The notes beneath the pieces were generated by a model that was given only the letters and a program-made list of their open reading frames with translations, was not told the origin of the DNA and made no database searches. This document shows, one piece after another, positions 9,005-20,938 of a DNA stretch of 64,000 bases. The DNA lies in NCBI GenBank assembly GCA_019752335.1, contig JAIEMJ010000033.1, forward strand, positions 62,001 to 126,000, given 5' to 3'. Every line of letters starts with the position of its first letter. The stretch's first letter is position 1. Both the position numbers and the translations under genes were made by a program. This DNA comes from Bryobacteraceae bacterium. Its GTDB lineage: Bacteria > Acidobacteriota > Terriglobia > Bryobacterales > Bryobacteraceae.

Positions 9005-9864
9005 GCTCGTCCTCGCCCGCGCGTCAGGTAAAGCGACGCCAGATCCGTCACGGCGTTGGCCGAGACGGTGAGCGCGCCGACGAAGAGCGTCATCCCGACG
9101 AGCAAAGGCAGGTCGCGCGCTAAAGCGGCTTGTAGGGCCAGTTGGCCCACGCCCGGCAGGTCACAAATCGTCTCCAGCAGGATCGCGCCCCCGAAGGCGG
9201 CATTCACCGAAAGGCCAAGAATGGCCAGCAAGGCCGGGCTCGCCGGCCAGACGACATAGCGGCTGAGGAAACTGGCGGCGGAGAGCCCGCGGGCGCGGGC
9301 GGCCAGCGCGTAGCCGGTGGCGGCGTTTTGTTTGAAGAGTCCACGCGAGTAGGAGAAGAGCTTCGGAAAGAGGGCAATCGCGAGCCCCAACGCCACGGGC
9401 CGCTGGCCCATCAGAATCAGCAGCGCGACCAGTCCGGCGGGGACGGAGAGCATCACCGCGGTGAGAAGATTGAAGCCCAGTTCAACTTTGGGAAAGGCGA
9501 TGTTCGCGAGCGCCAGCAACAGCGCGCAGGCCCAGGCTCCGGCGAGGCCCCAGGCGATCAGCTTTAGGGTGACTGGCAGGCGTTCGGCGATCAGGCCGGT
9601 GACCGGCACTTCGTAGGAGCGCGACCGGCCCAGATCTCCCTGCAGGGCGTCACGCAGGTAGCGGCCGTAGAACGAGACGATGTCCTGCTCGCCGGCCCGC
9701 GCTTCGCGCATCTGGCGCAGGGTTTCCGCGCTGGTACGGCCGTCGAGTTCGCTCACCTCGACGTCGAAGCCGGGGGCGAGGCGCAGCAGCGTCGCGGCAG
9801 CCAGGCCGGTGAGCGCCAAGGTCGCCAGGCTCGAGAGGATCCGTCGTAAGATCGCATTTCGCAT
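9001..9864 (-). CDS. Peptide ABC transporter permease, DppB-like
   Basis: 287 residues. There is an N-terminal transmembrane helix, a periplasmic stretch ending in a YLRDALQGDLGRS block typical of DppB/OppB proteins, and about five further helices. The ATPase-coupling loop is seen as ARARGLSAASFLSRY. It is the first gene of the operon DppB-DppC-binding protein-ATPase. The region just upstream (9865-10068) holds no other gene on this strand, so the operon promoter is expected there, though no strong consensus could be identified. Confidence 0.88.
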   Translation of the reverse strand: MRNAILRRILSSLATLALTGLAAATLLRLAPGFDVEVSELDGRTSAETLRQMREARAGEQDIVSFYGRYLRDALQGDLGRSRSYEVPVTGLIAERLPVTLKLIAWGLAGAWACALLLALANIAFPKVELGFNLLTAVMLSVPAGLVALLILMGQRPVALGLAIALFPKLFSYSRGLFKQNAATGYALAARARGLSAASFLSRYVVWPASPALLAILGLSVNAAFGGAILLETICDLPGVGQLALQAALARDLPLLVGMTLFVGALTVSANAVTDLASLYLTRGRGRA

Positions 9865-10068
9865 CTCCTAAGGCAGATCGGCGGAAAGCGCCGAGCTATT
9901 TAGCTAACGGGCTGCTTTTTCTTATTCGTGGTCCGGCCGGCAACGCCGAGCCGCGCACGATCCGTAAGCGGCTCGTTCTCAGCGGCGGTGGCTCAAGAAC
10001 GAAGCAAAGTGCCTGGCCGTGGGCTGGCCTTTTGGCGGGCTGTTGTGCAGCAGCGCTAAAATAGAGGC

Positions 10069-10407
10069 ATGAGCAAGCAAACGGCGGACCTGCTCGGTGC
10101 CTACGAGGCCTTGCCGAGTTATGAGCGGGAAGAATTCTTTTTTGATGTCTTGCTGCGACGGACATCAACAGAAGTTGCGACGGACAACGCCCTTGCTTCG
10201 GCGCCTGCGTTGCTCGTTCCGGTCGTAGCTCACGCGATCGCCGTTTTTGGCGATGAAGACAAAGCCTCCCACTGGCTCGCCACTCCGTTGCCAGCCTTCG
10301 GCAATCGCTCGCCCAGCGAATTCCTAGGGGAGCCCGGTGGAATTGACTTCGTTGAGAAAATTCTCACACGGATTGAACACAACATTCCCTCCCGGCTTGA
10401 TAGCTGA
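10069..10407 (+). CDS. MbcA/ParS/Xre-type antitoxin (DUF2384)
   Basis: 112 residues. The C-terminal half matches the toxin-binding domain of the MbcA/ParS/Xre family: AVFGDEDKASHWLATPLPAF, then GNRSPSEFL and a GGIDFVEKILTRIEHNI helix. The N-terminal half (LLGAYEALPSYEREEFFFDVLLRR) does not look like the usual Xre helix-turn-helix and resembles the short helical N-terminus of addiction-module antitoxins. It would neutralise the RES toxin encoded immediately downstream, whose start overlaps this stop by 1 nt (TGATG). A GAGG sequence sits just before the ATG. In this family the antitoxin or the complex normally represses its own promoter. Confidence 0.82.
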   Translation: MSKQTADLLGAYEALPSYEREEFFFDVLLRRTSTEVATDNALASAPALLVPVVAHAIAVFGDEDKASHWLATPLPAFGNRSPSEFLGEPGGIDFVEKILTRIEHNIPSRLDS

Positions 10408-10832
10408 TGCCGCTCCGCATCTACCGGGTCTGTCGGGCGCGATACGCGGTCCTCAATGGTGAGGGCGCAAAGCGGGTAGGCGGGCGGTGGAACTCCCCCG
10501 GCAGAGCTGTCGTTGACATGGCCGGCAGTGTCGCGCTCGCCGTGCTGGAGAATCTTGTCCATCTTTCGAGACAGGACTTTCCTACCGGCTACGTCGTGAT
10601 TGGAGCGCTGGTCCCGGAAGACATTAGAATCCTCAGCCTGGACGAAGCTGCCGATCCGCAGCAAGCAGGGGACAAATGGTTCGATTCTCAGGAATCCGCG
10701 GTTCTACGAGTTAATTCCGTTGTGGTTCGCGGAGACTCAAACTTCCTACTGAATCCCACCCACCCCGATTTTTCGCGGATCACCGTAGAGGCGGCTAAAC
10801 CCTTTGAGTTCGACCCTCGCCTGTTCAGCTAA
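10407..10832 (+). CDS. RES-domain toxin
   Basis: 141 residues covering a complete RES domain. The N-terminal IYRVCRARYA carries the conserved arginine of the NAD-binding pocket. GGRWNSPGRAVVDM carries the R-x-N-S region, AVLENLVH the glutamate, and a later NPTHPDF stretch completes the fold. Characterised RES toxins such as MbcT destroy cellular NAD+ when not held by their antitoxin. The gene is translationally coupled to the antitoxin upstream, the usual order for these modules. Key residues appear intact, so the module may be active. Confidence 0.87.
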   Translation: MPLRIYRVCRARYAVLNGEGAKRVGGRWNSPGRAVVDMAGSVALAVLENLVHLSRQDFPTGYVVIGALVPEDIRILSLDEAADPQQAGDKWFDSQESAVLRVNSVVVRGDSNFLLNPTHPDFSRITVEAAKPFEFDPRLFS

Positions 10833-11027
10833 AGGCGAACACGCAAGATCAAAGCGCCTGGCATCCCAATCCTGTCGATTTCGAATACGCCGAACCTTGA
10901 CATTCGCCGCAAGAATCGCCCAAATCACAAGGCTCATGACGAGAAACAACCACTCGACAACCAAGGCGGGCCGCCTCCATCTCCGCTCTGAAAAAACAGT
11001 AAATTGGAAACTATCAAAGTAATCTTC

Positions 11028-12305
11028 TTAGCGGGTGATTTCGCCGAGAAATTGGTAGAACTCGGGGAACGAGACGCTGGCGGCTTCGGCGCGGTCGATT
11101 TGGCAGTCGCCGTCGGCGGCCAGGGCGGCGATGGCGAAGGCCATGGCGATCCGGTGGTCGTGGAAGGAATCCAGGGTAGCTGGGCGGAAGCGCTGGCCGC
11201 CCTCCACGCGGAAGCCATCGGGGCGGACTTCGATTTCGACGCCCATGCGAGCAAAGTTCTCGGCCAGAGTCGCGATCCGGTCTGTCTCTTTTACTCGCAG
11301 TTCGCTCGCGTCGCGCACCTCCAGGCCGCCGCGGGCAGCGCCGAGCACGGCGAGGACGGGGATCTCGTCAATAAGAGCCGCGGTCATCGCGCCTTCGAGC
11401 AAACCGCCCTGCATGCGGCCTTTGGTGACGCGCAGGTCGCCGATGGGCTCGCCGCCGTTGTGGTTGAGGTCGAGCACTTTGATGGGGGCGCCCAGCGACA
11501 CTAGGAAGTCCAGGAGGGCGGCGCGGGTGGGATTGAGTCCGACGCCTTGCAGGACGAGGTCAGCGTCGTCGGCTAGGAGGGCGGCGACCAGGAAGAAGGC
11601 GGCCGAGGAGAGGTCGCCCGGGATGGTTAGCTTCTGCGCGGCCAGGGTGGGGCGCCCGGTTAAGGCGACGACGCCGGGCTTGATGCTGATCTCCGCGCCG
11701 AATTGGCGCAGGGCGATCTCGGAATGGTCGCGCGTACGGATTCCTTCGCGGACGGTGGTGACGCCGGAGGCATAGAGGCCTCCGAAGAGCACGCAGCTCT
11801 TCACCTGGGCGCTGGCGACGGGCAGCGTAAAGTCAATGGGCTGGAGCGGGCCGCCGGTGATTTCGAGCGGTGGATACTGAGCGTCGCGCGCGGTGACGCG
11901 GGCGCCCATTTTGGCCAGCGGCTTCATGATCCGGCCCATGGGGCGCTTCGACAAGGACTCGTCGCCGCCGATGCGCGAGGTGAAGGGCTGCGCGGCGAGG
12001 ATGCCGGAGATCATGCGGATGGTGCTGCCGGAGTTGCCGGCGTCGAGGTCCTGCGTGGGAGCGCGGAGCCCGTCGAGGCCTTGGCCGGAGACGCGGATGG
12101 TGGTGCCGTCTTTGTGTACGGGGATGCCCATGGCGGAGAAGCAGCCCAGGGTAGAATGGCAGTCCTGCCCGGTGGAGTAATTCTCCAGGGTGGATTCGCC
12201 TTCCGCGAGCGAAGCCAGCATGCCGTAGCGGTGCGAAATGGACTTGTCGCCGGGGAGGCGGATGCTGCCGCTAACGTGGCGGGCGGGAGAAACGGTTTTT
12301 TGCAT
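11028..12305 (-). CDS. aroA: 3-phosphoshikimate 1-carboxyvinyltransferase (EPSP synthase)
   Basis: 425 residues, full length. The enzyme condenses phosphoenolpyruvate with shikimate-3-phosphate in the aromatic amino acid pathway. Signatures: LPGDKSISHR near the N-terminus, LDAGNSGSTIRMISG for substrate binding, KSCVLFGGLYASG in the middle, LRVKETDRI and the C-terminal DHRIAMAFAI. PGDKSISHR together with GNSG is closer to class II enzymes than to the E. coli type (PGSKS, GNAGTAMRP). The glycine corresponding to the E. coli glyphosate-site residue is retained. The gene diverges from the acyl-CoA ligase gene across about 40 bp. Confidence 0.95.
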   Translation of the reverse strand: MQKTVSPARHVSGSIRLPGDKSISHRYGMLASLAEGESTLENYSTGQDCHSTLGCFSAMGIPVHKDGTTIRVSGQGLDGLRAPTQDLDAGNSGSTIRMISGILAAQPFTSRIGGDESLSKRPMGRIMKPLAKMGARVTARDAQYPPLEITGGPLQPIDFTLPVASAQVKSCVLFGGLYASGVTTVREGIRTRDHSEIALRQFGAEISIKPGVVALTGRPTLAAQKLTIPGDLSSAAFFLVAALLADDADLVLQGVGLNPTRAALLDFLVSLGAPIKVLDLNHNGGEPIGDLRVTKGRMQGGLLEGAMTAALIDEIPVLAVLGAARGGLEVRDASELRVKETDRIATLAENFARMGVEIEVRPDGFRVEGGQRFRPATLDSFHDHRIAMAFAIAALAADGDCQIDRAEAASVSFPEFYQFLGEITR

Positions 12306-12346
12306 ACGAATCTCTAGTGTAATCGCTACGCTACAATTCCCTGGAG

Positions 12347-13987
12347 ATGACTGAAAGTCCCTACGATGCCCTGGAAGCCAATGCGGCGAATTATGCCGCT
12401 TTGACCCCGCTCACGTTTCTGCCTTGGGTGGCCCGCGCCTTCCCGCACCGGATCTCCGGCATCCACGGGCGGAAGCGTTACACGTGGCAGGAGACCTACA
12501 CGCGCGTCCGGCGCCTGGCTTCGGCGCTGCGGCAACACGGCATCGGCCATAACGACACCGTGGCCGTGATGCTCGCCAACACGCCCGAGATGTACGAAGC
12601 GCACTTTGGCATTCCGATGGCGGGGGCCGTCATCAACACGCTGAATACGCGCCTGGATGCCGGGGCGCTCTCCTTCATGCTGCGGCACGGCGAAGCTAAG
12701 GCCCTGATTACGGATCGCAGTTACTCCGCGCTGATGCGCGAAACACTGGATCGCTTCGGCGGCGACTTACTCATTATCGACGTCGACGACAGCGAGTATT
12801 CCGGCGAAGGTGACTTACTCGGCCGCTATACTTACGAATCATTTCTGCTCACCGGCGACCCGGAGTTTTCCTGGCAACGGCCCGTGAACGAATGGGACGC
12901 TATTTCGCTGAACTACACGTCTGGCACCACCGGCGATCCGAAGGGCGTCGTTGCGCATCATCGCGGCGCTTACTTGGCTGCTCTCGGAAATACGCTCGCG
13001 TGGGATATGCCGTCGTTTCCCGTCTATCTGTGGACCGTGCCCATGTTTCACTGCAATGGCTGGTGCCATCCGTGGACCATCGCGGCTAAGGCCGGCACGA
13101 ATATCTTCCTGCGCAAGGTAGAAGTGGGCGCCATGCTGACGGCGATCCGGGAACATCGCGTCACTCATTTTGGCGGTGCGCCGATTGTGCATACGATGTT
13201 ACTCAACGCACCGGACGAGTTATACGCGGGAATTACCCATACCGTGAACGGGTATATCGCGGGTGCGGCGCCACCCGTCGCGGTGCTGGAGGCGATGGAG
13301 CGGCGCGGCTTCCGCATCTCGCACATCTACGGACTTACCGAGACTTACGGCCCCGCCACTTACTGCGCCAAGCACCCTGAGTGGGACTTACTCGATACCG
13401 GTGAGCGCGCCCGGCTGAATGGCCGGCAGGGGATTCCGTTTGTGACGGAAGAAGGGCTCACCGTGATGGATCCGGACACCATGCAGCCCGTGGCCGCCGA
13501 TGGCGAAACCATGGGCGAAGTGATGTTCCGCGGCAACCTCACCATGAAGGGGTATCTGAAGAACCCCGCTTCCACGGCCACGGCGTTCGCCGGCGGCTGG
13601 TTCCACTCGGGCGACTTGGCCGTGCTCGAGCCCGATGGCTACATCAAAATCAAGGACCGTTCGAAGGACATCATCATTTCGGGCGGCGAGAACATTTCGT
13701 CGCTGGAAGTGGAAGACACCTTTTACCGGCACCCCGCCGTGCTGGCCTGCGCGGTGGTCGCGCAGCCGGACGCGCAGTGGGGCGAAACGCCGGTGGCCTT
13801 TGTCGAGTTGCGCGACGGCGTGGACGTCACCGAAGAAGCGCTCATCGCCCACTGCCGCGCGAATTTGGCCCGGTACAAGTGCCCGCGGCGCGTCGTTTTC
13901 GGCCCGGTGCCGCGCACCTCGACGGGCAAGATTCAGAAGTATGCGCTGCGCGAGCGGGTGAAGTCGGCGGCGGCGATCGACGTGTAG
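12347..13987 (+). CDS. Acyl-CoA ligase (AMP-forming)
   Basis: 546 residues of the ANL adenylate-forming superfamily. The phosphate-binding loop YTSGTTGDPKG begins near residue 190; IYGLTETYGPA, GWFHSGDLA and DRSKDIIISGGENIS follow, and the C-terminal lysine motif STGKIQKYALR ends the protein. The N-terminus (TPLTFLPWVARAFPHRISGIHG) and the PMFHCNGWCHPW substrate region match the medium-chain or DmdB-like fatty acyl-CoA ligases rather than acetyl-CoA synthetase. It activates a carboxylic acid to its CoA thioester; chain length cannot be told from sequence. It diverges from aroA. Confidence 0.9.
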   Translation: MTESPYDALEANAANYAALTPLTFLPWVARAFPHRISGIHGRKRYTWQETYTRVRRLASALRQHGIGHNDTVAVMLANTPEMYEAHFGIPMAGAVINTLNTRLDAGALSFMLRHGEAKALITDRSYSALMRETLDRFGGDLLIIDVDDSEYSGEGDLLGRYTYESFLLTGDPEFSWQRPVNEWDAISLNYTSGTTGDPKGVVAHHRGAYLAALGNTLAWDMPSFPVYLWTVPMFHCNGWCHPWTIAAKAGTNIFLRKVEVGAMLTAIREHRVTHFGGAPIVHTMLLNAPDELYAGITHTVNGYIAGAAPPVAVLEAMERRGFRISHIYGLTETYGPATYCAKHPEWDLLDTGERARLNGRQGIPFVTEEGLTVMDPDTMQPVAADGETMGEVMFRGNLTMKGYLKNPASTATAFAGGWFHSGDLAVLEPDGYIKIKDRSKDIIISGGENISSLEVEDTFYRHPAVLACAVVAQPDAQWGETPVAFVELRDGVDVTEEALIAHCRANLARYKCPRRVVFGPVPRTSTGKIQKYALRERVKSAAAIDV

Positions 13988-14016
13988 GTGAATTTGGTGT
14001 TAGGATACTCAGCCAT

Positions 14017-14600
14017 ATGCCTGCCGCATATGCCCTAAAGCCAGCGCGCGTTTCAACCGACGAATGCTTTGAGATGAGCGTCCCTGTGCTCGAGACTCCC
14101 CGGCTGCGTTTGCGGCCGCCGCACTCCGGCGACACGCCGTGGCTGGAGGAGCTATTGCGCGACGCTGAAGTGCGCCGCCATACCTTGCAGCCCGTCCGCG
14201 GCTGGCTGCGTGCCTGGCTGGAGGCTCCGGCGCAGGTGTTTGCCCCAGCGCGCTGGGCTATCGATGATCGCGAGGCCGGTCCTTGCGGCTGGATCTCGTT
14301 GGGGGCGATGGACGAGATGGAATGGCTGACGGTGGGATTCGAGCTACGCCAACGCTTCTGGAATCGCGGCATTATGACGGAAGCGCTGGAACGCATCGTG
14401 GATTATCACTTCGAGCAGACTCCAGGGGACCCGCTAGGCGCCATTGTCTTTGAGCCCAATTACGCCTCGCGGCGTGTTTTTGAAAAGGCCGGGTTTGCTG
14501 AAACCGGTCTGGGCGATTGCCAGGGTCACCCGTCGGTGTTTCTGGAGTTACTCCCGGCGCGTTACGGGATGCTGCGCCAGGCGACGCAGAGAGTCCGCGT

Positions 14601-14604
<4 letters not shown>
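14017..14604 (+). CDS. GNAT-family N-acetyltransferase
   Basis: 195 residues from ATG 14017, which has an AGGA 11 nt upstream. An alternative ATG at 14074 gives a more typical family N-terminus (MSVPVLETPRLRLRP) and may be the true start. The fold is of the RimJ/RimL-like group: LETPRLRLRPP strand, WLTVGFELRQRFWNRGIMTEAL (the acetyl-CoA loop, here Q/R-x-x-x-R/G-like), and the NYASRRVFEKAGF motif. It would acetylate an amino group on an unknown protein or small molecule. Its stop overlaps the stop of the convergent DedA-like gene. Confidence 0.8.
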
Positions 14605-18136
<3,532 letters not shown>

Positions 18137-18144
<8 letters not shown>

Positions 18145-19108
18145 CCTGACGCATTCGCTAGTGGCCGTGGCCATGGCGCGGGCCGGCCTGAATCGCTTTT
18201 CGGCGCACGGCACGGCGATCCTGGTGATCGCCGCGAACCTGCCGGATATCGACGTGGTGAGCCTGGCGGCGGGCGATCTGGCGTATCTGGACCTGCATCG
18301 CAACCTGACGCACGGCGTGCAGAGCGCGCCCATCCTGGCGCTGCTGCCTATGCTGCTCTTTCGCTATGGCCTGCGGCGCCCCGTGCCGGTGCTGGGGGCG
18401 TGGCTGATCTCCGTGATCGGCGTGCTGTCGCACCTGGGGCTGGACTTCGTCACGCACTACGGCACGCGCCTGGCGTCGCCGTTCAGCCAGGCCTGGTATC
18501 AGTGGCCGGTGCTCTTTATCTTCGATAGCGTGCTCGCCGCGGTGCTGTTGCTGTCTGTGGCTGCGCCGGCGTTGTCGAAGCTGGTGTCGGGCGAGATCGG
18601 CGCGAAGCCCGGCAGCGGGCGCGGTTGGGCCATTTTCGCCCTGCTCTTTACGGGCTTATGGATCGGTGGGCGCGGCATGGTGAAGACCCGCGTGGAGGAG
18701 CTACTTACGTCGCGGGTGCAGCAAGGCGTCGCGCCGCGCCGCGTGCTCGCCCTGCCCACCACCTTCAGTCCGGTACGCTGGCGGGGACTGGTGGAAACCG
18801 ACGGCTTCTACTCCGTACACGATGTGAATCTGCTCTTTTCCTTTGATCCGGAAGCCGGGCAAATTCTCTCCAAACCCCAGCAAATCGACGTCCTGCGCGC
18901 GGCTCGCCGCGCCCCGGCGCTGGCCCGATTTCTCGCGTTCTCGCAGTGGCCGGTGTACCGCATCGTACCGCTGGACGAGCCACCGGGCGGGCAACGCGTG
19001 CAGGTGTTTGACCTGCGTTTCAGCAGCGATGGCTCGGCCTTCCGGGCCGTGGTGGACCTGGATGCGGGGGGGCGCGTCTTGCGCGATTCCTTTCAGATGC
19101 GGCCTTAG
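18137..19108 (+). CDS. Membrane-bound metal-dependent hydrolase-like protein (DUF457/YdjM)
   Basis: 323 residues. The N-terminus MDNLTHSLV, the NLPDIDVVSL acidic motif and HRNLTHGVQS, with conserved histidines and aspartates, are the signature of the YdjM/YbcI family of membrane proteins predicted to be metal-dependent hydrolases. About five transmembrane segments occupy residues 20-185, and a C-terminal extracytoplasmic domain of about 130 residues follows. Substrate is not known for the family. It overlaps the upstream lipid kinase gene and is probably translated from the same mRNA. Confidence 0.82.
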
Positions 19109-19134
19109 GGGCTCCGTCTCAAGGCGGCCCGCCA

Positions 19135-19153
19135 TAGCCATCTATTCTGGCTA
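19135..19153. promoter_or_regulatory. Inverted repeat upstream of Phd-type antitoxin
   Basis: A perfect 6-bp inverted repeat, TAGCCA-N7-TGGCTA, lies 10 bp before the antitoxin ATG at 19164. Phd/YefM antitoxins commonly autoregulate by binding such palindromes, so this is a plausible operator. Inference from position and symmetry only. Confidence 0.45.
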
Positions 19154-19163
19154 CACTCAGAGC

Positions 19164-19394
19164 ATGGATGTTTCCGTCGCCGATGCCAAGAATCACTTCT
19201 CGGAGCTGTTGCGGTCCGTGGAGGATGGTGAGCCAGTGGTGATCACGCGCAACGGCAAGCCCGTGGCGCAACTGGTTCCGCCGCCGCCCCAGACACGCGT
19301 CGTACGTTTTGGCACCATGCGAAACCGCATCCACCTTCGGCCCGGTTGGGACGACGCCATCGACGTCGACCACTTCATCACCGGTGGGCTTTGA
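19164..19394 (+). CDS. Phd/YefM-type antitoxin
   Basis: 76 residues. MDVSVADAKNHFSELLRSVE followed by GEPVVITRNGKPVAQLVP is the canonical Phd/YefM fold: a helix for DNA binding and dimerisation, then a beta hairpin. The C-terminal tail (FGTMRNRIHLRPGWDDAIDV) is the toxin-binding part typical of VapB partners of PIN toxins. The expected toxin frame follows immediately but is truncated, so this may be an orphan antitoxin that still represses its promoter or neutralises a related toxin elsewhere. Confidence 0.88.
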   Translation: MDVSVADAKNHFSELLRSVEDGEPVVITRNGKPVAQLVPPPPQTRVVRFGTMRNRIHLRPGWDDAIDVDHFITGGL

Positions 19395-19501
19395 AAGGGT
19401 ATCTGCTAGACACCGGCGTGGCCCTCATCGCAACCAGCACGCCGGAAAAACTCTCCGGGCGGATCAAGCGCGCGATCGAGCAGGTTCGCGTCGTCCGCTG
19501 A
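19391..19501 (+). pseudogene. Truncated PIN-domain (VapC) toxin remnant
   Basis: A frame starting at TTG 19391, overlapping the antitoxin stop in the normal TA manner, encodes 36 residues: KGYLLDTGVALIATSTPEKL and a short helix. This is the first strand and helix of a VapC PIN domain, including the first catalytic aspartate in LLDT. The frame then stops, and none of the remaining acidic residues (E, D, D) of the roughly 130-residue fold is encoded. The usual histidine after LLDT is replaced by G. It is therefore a dead toxin fragment beside an intact antitoxin. Confidence 0.7.
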
Positions 19502-19615
19502 TCCGGTGCGGTCGGGGTTAGCGCCGAAGTGCGGAAGTCGTGATGATGACTGGTCAATTAGCCTGACAGAGTGTCATGAGATCCCGAACTCCGATGGTGT
19601 CTGACCCCGAACTTC

Positions 19616-20422
19616 CTAATGATCTCGAAGTCGCCTCGGCGGTGTAGGAAATATGAAGGAACTGCTCTCCGTGTAAACCAACACTTGAATGGTTCCAAAG
19701 TAAGTATCTAGAAGTATTTCTAGTTGCTGCTCGTTCTGTCGCATTACCTCCAACTTTGCCTCGACTACTTGCTGGTAAAGGCTCCGATACTCCTTTTTGA
19801 TCGGGAATTTTTTAGATCTGGACAATAGGTCCACCATTGACAACGCGCGGAGATCGGCATCCGAGAACCTCATCTCATGAACGTGGGATCCTCGGGTCAT
19901 AGAAATGCCTGCCATAGTCTTTTCGACCATGTTCCTCAGCTCTCTGCAACGTTCTTTGAATTCTTGTGCTGCAGGATCTTTGCGATAGGACCGCTCAAGC
20001 TTGGTAACGATTGACATCAATCGTTCCTTTAGGATGTAAGTTTCGTGCAGATAGTTTTCGAAGTGATATCGGACATAAGCGTTTGGTGTGACTCCACGAG
20101 GAGCTGGCTTTGGGAACGTCGATAGGTAAGTGTCTATATGCTTCAAGGTCTCAAATGAGATCGTCACCTCCATGAATCCACGAAAGATGTCCATGAAATG
20201 GATCTCGTCCCTGCGTAACGATGCTATTTTCGGCACTGCAAGCGACGTTCCGTAGAGATCATTCAACATCAATGCGCTCGCCGAGGCCAGTCGGTCAGGA
20301 TATTTGTGAAAATCCAGATACTCTTTGAAGGTCTCCAAAAGTAGTGCTGCGAATGTCGTCCGATTTTTCATAGCAACTGAATTCATAATGGTAAAATATG
20401 GTGTCAAACGCTCGCACACCAT
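19616..20422 (-). CDS. Hypothetical mostly helical protein, AT-richer than surroundings
   Basis: 268 residues as drawn; internal ATGs at codons 13 and 19 (MNSVAM, MKNRTTF) may be the true start. I do not recognise it with certainty. It is almost all helical, without signal peptide or membrane segments. A block FENYLHETYILKERLMSIV followed later by TRGSHVHEM recalls the R-x4-H arrangement of HEPN-fold proteins, but this is a weak resemblance. Base composition is clearly less GC-rich than neighbouring genes and codon use differs, suggesting acquisition by transfer. It sits between a decayed TA locus and an intact vapBC locus, a setting where defence or stress genes are common. Confidence 0.6.
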   Translation of the reverse strand: MVCERLTPYFTIMNSVAMKNRTTFAALLLETFKEYLDFHKYPDRLASASALMLNDLYGTSLAVPKIASLRRDEIHFMDIFRGFMEVTISFETLKHIDTYLSTFPKPAPRGVTPNAYVRYHFENYLHETYILKERLMSIVTKLERSYRKDPAAQEFKERCRELRNMVEKTMAGISMTRGSHVHEMRFSDADLRALSMVDLLSRSKKFPIKKEYRSLYQQVVEAKLEVMRQNEQQLEILLDTYFGTIQVLVYTESSSFIFPTPPRRLRDH

Positions 20423-20475
20423 TTCCCTTTAGGCTTGTAGGTCGGGCCTCTTGGCGACACATTTTCGTCGCCAGA

Positions 20476-20502
20476 CATACGCGAAAGTTAAAGTCGTGGC
20501 AT
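20476..20502 (+). repeat. 27-bp imperfect direct repeat, copy A
   Basis: The 27 bases beginning CATACGCGAAAGT recur at 21388-21414 with 25 of 27 matching and in the same orientation. The two copies bracket the vapBC locus. The downstream copy lies just before the DUF6526 gene, so this copy looks like a duplicated piece of that upstream region. Confidence 0.6.
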
Positions 20503-20539
20503 TTCTACAACCACAGGGGCAGCGGATCGTCTTTGGCGT

Positions 20540-20938
20540 CTACAGCGTAATGATCCCTTCCCATTTCCGGATTCGCTCATCGCTCGTGATCAGCGGGAGC
20601 CCAAGGCATAAAGCGGTGGCGACGATCAACTGGTCGGCGGGGTCACGATGAAAGTTCTCGAGCGCCACGCTGGCGGCGATGATTCGATGGGAAAGCGGCT
20701 CCACTCGGAGACCGGGGATTTGGGTCAGCCCGTCCATCCACACATCCATCGGTAACGCGAGTGCGATGCGTTTCCCGGCGGCGAGTTTCGCCACTTCCCA
20801 GAGGGAGATGACGGAAACCACGAACTCACCTTCTTTTTCGAGATGCTCGAGCAATCGCCGCTGACGGCCCGAAAGCCGCTTCGTCTCGCCCTGCCTCCAC
20901 CACAACAAAATGTGCGTATCGAGAACCGCACGCTTCAC
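20540..20938 (-). CDS. vapC: VapC-type PIN-domain toxin
   Basis: 132 residues from GTG 20938. This start overlaps the antitoxin stop (GTGA), and the PIN domain begins directly with KRAVLDTHILLWW; longer in-frame starts upstream would read through the antitoxin gene and are rejected. Catalytic acids of the PIN nuclease are all present: D7 in LDTH, the glutamate of SLWEVAKLA, the aspartate of PADQLIVATAL and the late ITSDE. VapC toxins cleave specific RNAs, often tRNAs. Paired with the antitoxin immediately upstream. Confidence 0.88.
   Translation of the reverse strand: MKRAVLDTHILLWWRQGETKRLSGRQRRLLEHLEKEGEFVVSVISLWEVAKLAAGKRIALALPMDVWMDGLTQIPGLRVEPLSHRIIAASVALENFHRDPADQLIVATALCLGLPLITSDERIRKWEGIITL

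Noticed and set aside
10746-10964. Small minus-strand frame with a hydrophobic N-terminus (VVEWLFLVMSLVIWAILAA)
   Set aside because: It could be a small membrane protein, but more than a third of it lies antisense to the RES toxin, there is no convincing ribosome site, and the C-terminal part is shadow-like.
19590-19615. TGTCTGACCCC motif between the truncated toxin and the AT-richer gene
   Set aside because: Looks like a piece of a dispersed repeat or element end, but only one copy was noticed in the window, so nothing can be supported.
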